A stretch of DNA of 19,286 bases from Ignavibacteriales bacterium. Lineage in GTDB: Bacteria > Bacteroidota > Ignavibacteria > Ignavibacteriales > Ignavibacteriaceae. The notes beneath the pieces were generated by a model. That model did no database searches. It had not been told where the DNA came from and saw only the letters and a program-made list of their open reading frames with translations. The DNA lies in the NCBI GenBank assembly GCA_016714125.1, contig JADJNX010000009.1, positions 1 to 19,286 on the forward strand, read 5' to 3'. This document shows, piece after piece, positions 17,482-19,286 of the stretch (within the stretch, counting starts at the first letter, position 1; the number at the start of each line of letters is the position of its first letter). The translations under genes were made by a program, and so were the position numbers.

Positions 17482-17513
17482 TTACCCGGCGTGCCGGGTT
17501 AAATATTCGTAGC
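17482..17513 (+). repeat. Palindromic element, family B, copy 2
   Basis: Palindrome ACCCGGC GT GCCGGGT followed by TAAATATTCGTAGC. Confidence 0.75.
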
Positions 17514-17520
17514 GTCTCAA

Positions 17521-17722
17521 ATGCCCTGCCCCGTTAGGGGCTTCCTATGGATAGAAATGTGAATCCCAAAATGCCTTTGCCCCGGCAGGGGTTTCCTATG
17601 GATAGAAATGTGAATCCCAAATCGCCTTGCCCCGGCAGGGGCTTCCTATGGATAGAAATGTGAATCCCAAAATGCCTTTGCCCCGGCAGGGGCTTCCTAT
17701 GGATAGAAATGTGAATCCCAAA
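17521..17722. repeat. Four tandem palindromic units, family A, about 51 bp each
   Basis: Units at 17521-17570, 17571-17621, 17622-17671 and 17672-17722. Each has a GCCCC/GGGGC hairpin (loop GGCA, or GTTA in unit 1), then CTTCCTATGGATAGAAATG, in which CTATGGATAG is itself a small palindrome, and ends GAATCCCAAA. Units are nearly identical, with no variable spacers, so this is a tandem repeat rather than a CRISPR array. The open frames across it are by-products of the repeat. Confidence 0.85.
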
Positions 17723-17723
17723 A

Positions 17724-17753
17724 TTATCCCCGGAGGGGATTAAATATTCGTAG
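17724..17753 (+). repeat. Palindromic element, family B, copy 3
   Basis: Palindrome ATCCCC GGA GGGGAT followed by TAAATATTCGTAG, directly against the last family A unit. Confidence 0.72.
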
Positions 17754-17778
17754 CACTCGGTCTTAACCCCAGACCCCA

Positions 17779-17808
17779 TACCCGGCGAGCCGGGTTATAT
17801 ATTCGAAG
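17779..17808 (+). repeat. Palindromic element, family B, copy 4
   Basis: Palindrome ACCCGGC GA GCCGGGT followed by TATATATTCGAAG, a diverged tail. It ends a few bases from the degenerate CRISPR repeat. Confidence 0.7.
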
Positions 17809-17812
17809 CAAA

Positions 17813-17911
17813 TCCGGCATCCCTCATAGGTCCGATTTAAGACAGTTGGTTGGGGATTGGGTGAACAACTGTGGATAATATTTCAATCCTTCATAGGTTC
17901 GATTTTAAAAC
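17813..17911 (-). CRISPR. CRISPR remnant: repeat, one 36-nt spacer, degenerate terminal repeat
   Basis: On the minus strand the first repeat (17880-17911, 32 nt) starts GTTTTAAAATCGAACC and ends TATGAAGGATTGAAAT. This is the plan of type I-B/III repeats cut by Cas6, with the ATTGAAA handle. A 36-nt spacer (17844-17879) follows, then a second repeat (17813-17843) sharing ACCTATGA and ATC-rich segments but with the handle decayed, as expected for a leader-distal last repeat. No further copies are seen. The cas6 fragment abuts the first repeat where a leader would normally be. With only two repeats the call depends on the repeat type and the neighbouring cas6. Confidence 0.62.
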
Positions 17912-18279
17912 TGATAAATTTCTTCAATTAAAAAGTGGTAGATCGATCGATTGTTCCTACCTTAAAAATGCTTTTTTGAAGTGTACCGGTGACGAATGTT
18001 GTAAGGAATTCTTCTGCTTTGGGGAGGACACATCAAGGGTGGTGGTGGGATCTTCGAAATAAAAAATATCTTTAACTACTTTTATTTTCGAAAATTCGAT
18101 GCCAAATGAGAAAAGTTTATAGTTTTTTCCTGATTCGAGTTGATATCCCTTATTGTGTAAAAACTCTGAAAATTCGGGAGAGCCCATTTTCAGCATATCG
18201 TAAATTGCAGAGCTCAGATGGTAATAAAAATTTGCGTTAATAGATTTTGAAGCACTCTAAGAGTGAATTTTAATCGCAT
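17905..18279 (-). pseudogene. cas6: Truncated Cas6 CRISPR endoribonuclease (N-terminal half)
   Basis: The N-terminal half of a Cas6, the nuclease that cuts CRISPR RNA within each repeat. The ATG at 18279 has GGGGAGG five bases upstream. It reads MRLKFTLRVLQ, then (one A missing near 18245) SINANFYYHLSSAIYDML, GSPEFSEFLHNKGYQLESG, NYKLFSFGIEF, TTTLDVSSP, then (one C missing near 18020) KAEEFLTTFVTGTLQKSIFK, VGTIDRSTTF, and (one T missing) LIEEIYQF. The Tyr of SAIY and the His of FLHNKG align with the usual N-terminal catalytic positions. About 123 residues remain of the usual 230-260; the C-terminal RAMP domain and its glycine-rich loop are absent. The sequence runs directly into the CRISPR repeat at 17911, and the stop lies inside that repeat. 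No other cas gene is present. Confidence 0.78.
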
Positions 18280-18444
18280 AGACCTCCCCTTGTATTTTGC
18301 CTAAGCAACAACTGCTCTATCGTTCATATTTTTCCATTCAAATAATATCATGTTATGTATTTCAAAACTGATTTTTTAATGTTGGTTAAGTTAAGAATTT
18401 TCACGATTATTTTATGTCATTGAATAACAATTTTGATCTCAATT
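18280..18444 (-). other. AT-rich upstream region of cas6; no gene seen
   Basis: 165 bases with no coding potential on either strand that I can support. It presumably held the cas6 promoter; no clear -35/-10 pair stands out. Confidence 0.5.
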
Positions 18445-18476
18445 GCTACGAATATTTAACCCGGCCGCCGGGTAAG
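18445..18476 (-). repeat. Palindromic element, family B, copy 5, inverted
   Basis: Reads GCTACGAATATTTA then the palindrome ACCCGG CCG CCGGGT. Same tail as copies 1-4 but in the opposite orientation. Confidence 0.75.
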
Positions 18477-18501
18477 GGTTCTTGGAGTTTCTAGAAGATT
18501 T

Positions 18502-18534
18502 GCTACGAATATTTAATCCTCTCCGAGGATAACT
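18502..18534 (-). repeat. Palindromic element, family B, copy 6, inverted
   Basis: GCTACGAATATTTA followed by ATCCTC TCC GAGGAT. With copy 5 it faces copies 1-4 across the cas6/CRISPR remnant. Confidence 0.75.
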
Positions 18535-18719
18535 TAATTTGACCCTTACGCTATTTCGTTCTACTGATGACAATCGAGGACGATTGTACACTCCTTGTCA
18601 CTAACGCAAGAAATCCACGATTTTCTCTCATATCTCTCAAGTCTCTGATGCACTTAAGTTCTCAAGTCTCTAAAGTTCTAAAGTTCTCCATTTGTCTAAT
18701 ATCCCATTAATGGTTAAAT
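18535..18719. other. Intergenic stretch, no gene; short AAGTTCT repeats
   Basis: 185 bases without a supported gene. Around 18650-18690 AAGTTCT occurs several times in a low-complexity run that could be decayed repeat DNA. Confidence 0.5.
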
Positions 18720-18747
18720 TTTGTGATTGTTAATTAATCTTTATAAT
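18720..18747 (+). promoter_or_regulatory. Possible promoter for the PEGA-domain gene
   Basis: TTTGTG (18720-18725) and TATAAT (18742-18747) are separated by 16 bases, and TATAAT lies 19 bases before the ATG. The short leader leaves little room for a Shine-Dalgarno and none is obvious. Confidence 0.4.
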
Positions 18748-18766
18748 CAAGTTCAATCCGGTTACC

Positions 18767-19286
18767 ATGAAACTTTATACTATTTCGATAAAACTGATAT
18801 TATTGGCTTTTATTCTTTTTGGATCATCACTCTTTGCAGCTATTGAAGTTCGTCATTTGGGTGATACTATTCATAATGTTACCGTCCAGATTTCCCCTTT
18901 TGATGCCGAGTGTACGATTAATGGCGAGGTTGTGGAGCCAAGCAAAATCGATAAACCCCTCGAAAGGGGAGTAAATGTCGTTAAATTGACCAAAAACGGT
19001 TATAAAAACATATTCCAATAAGTTTACTGTTTTGAAGATAACCGCCACTTCCTTTTTGGTTATGGAGCCGAAAAAAATTAGGGACTGTTGCAAGAAGTAA
19101 AAACCGATCCTCCGGCGCTTCTGTGTTTATTGATGGTGAATTAAAAGGGACAAGCGTGCGGGTTTCCGCTTCCGGTTAAAAATACAAGGTTAAGGAGTTG
19201 AACTGGAAAAATACCTCCCTGTTGAACAGGAAATTGATGGTACTCAACCTGCAAAACTTTATACACTTAACCTGAAACTGCAAAAA
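18767..19286 (+). pseudogene. PEGA-domain secreted protein, frameshifted and cut by the window end
   Basis: The only supported plus-strand gene. A signal peptide (about residues 1-24, LILLAFILFGSSLFA) precedes PEGA-like modules: SPFDAECTINGEVVEPSKID with GVNVVKLTKNGYK, then in shifted frames NKFTVL, EDNRHFLFGYGAEK, GASVFIDGELKGTS and finally VELEKYLPVEQEID with QPAKLYTLNLKLQK. PEGA domains are small beta modules common on S-layer and surface proteins; the function here is unknown. The frame is broken after YKNIFQ at 19021, and several more shifts are needed to follow it to the window end, where it is still open. Like other breaks in this window, these look like one-base indels. Confidence 0.7.

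Noticed and set aside
17521..17722. Four regularly spaced units taken as a CRISPR array
   Set aside because: The whole unit is repeated with no variable spacers, so it is a tandem repeat. The true CRISPR-like repeats are at 17813-17911.
17534..17779. Open minus-strand frame with repeats of FGIHISIHRKPLPGQ
   Set aside because: It is only the family A tandem repeat read in one frame; the unit of about 51 bp happens to be divisible by three, and it has no start context.
18690..18740. Seventh copy of the conserved element before the PEGA gene
   Set aside because: Only a TTTTGTGATTG-like piece matches; TARTCC and TTTTCATCC are absent at the right distance.

Overview
This looks like an accessory-rich stretch of a moderately AT-rich chromosome from the Bacteroidetes/Chlorobi/Ignavibacteria side of the tree. 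The grounds are OmpA proteins with thrombospondin type 3 repeats, a lipoprotein with tandem bacterial Ig-like domains and a DUF3494 tail, a PEGA-domain protein, paired NarL-type regulators and a low density of strong Shine-Dalgarno sites. The assignment comes from gene content only. No RNA genes or complete insertion sequences were seen.

Layout (nearly all on the minus strand, read here left to right). 6-1252: a lmo0937-type small membrane protein followed by an AI-2E family transporter, both frameshifted. 1373-1998: a LysE/RhtB-type exporter, also frameshifted. 2044-4122: an outer membrane beta-barrel protein and an OmpA/TSP3 protein, ending in a clear terminator. 4276-6183: a second OmpA protein and a small lipoprotein. 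6326-10309: a giant lipoprotein with ten Ig-like repeats and a DUF3494 domain. 10445-13061: a four-gene operon of a tiny Lys-rich protein and the MlaE, MlaF and MlaD homologues of a phospholipid/ABC transport system. 13239-14805: two paralogous NarL-type response regulators. 15011-17367: transketolase plus a RidA-family protein. 17429-18534: a non-operonic island of palindromic REP-like elements enclosing a truncated cas6 gene that runs straight into a CRISPR repeat-spacer-repeat remnant. 18767-end: a PEGA-domain protein on the plus strand, running off the window.

Two signals stand out. First, six copies of a roughly 31-bp element sit 61-136 bases upstream of six transcription units: the beta-barrel protein, the Ig-like lipoprotein, the mla operon, the small membrane protein/AI-2E pair and both response regulators. 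This suggests a cell-envelope regulon, perhaps controlled by the two regulators themselves. Second, the cas6 fragment ends exactly at the boundary of a CRISPR repeat, the scar of a lost CRISPR-Cas locus.

The sequence carries many single-base indels, mostly in homopolymers. They split transketolase, mlaF, mlaE, a response regulator, LysE, the AI-2E transporter, cas6 and the PEGA gene. One pair cancels out inside the MlaF signature motif. Because the other reading frames restore good family sequence, I treat most of them as sequence errors rather than gene decay, and I give gene boundaries for the reconstructed genes.
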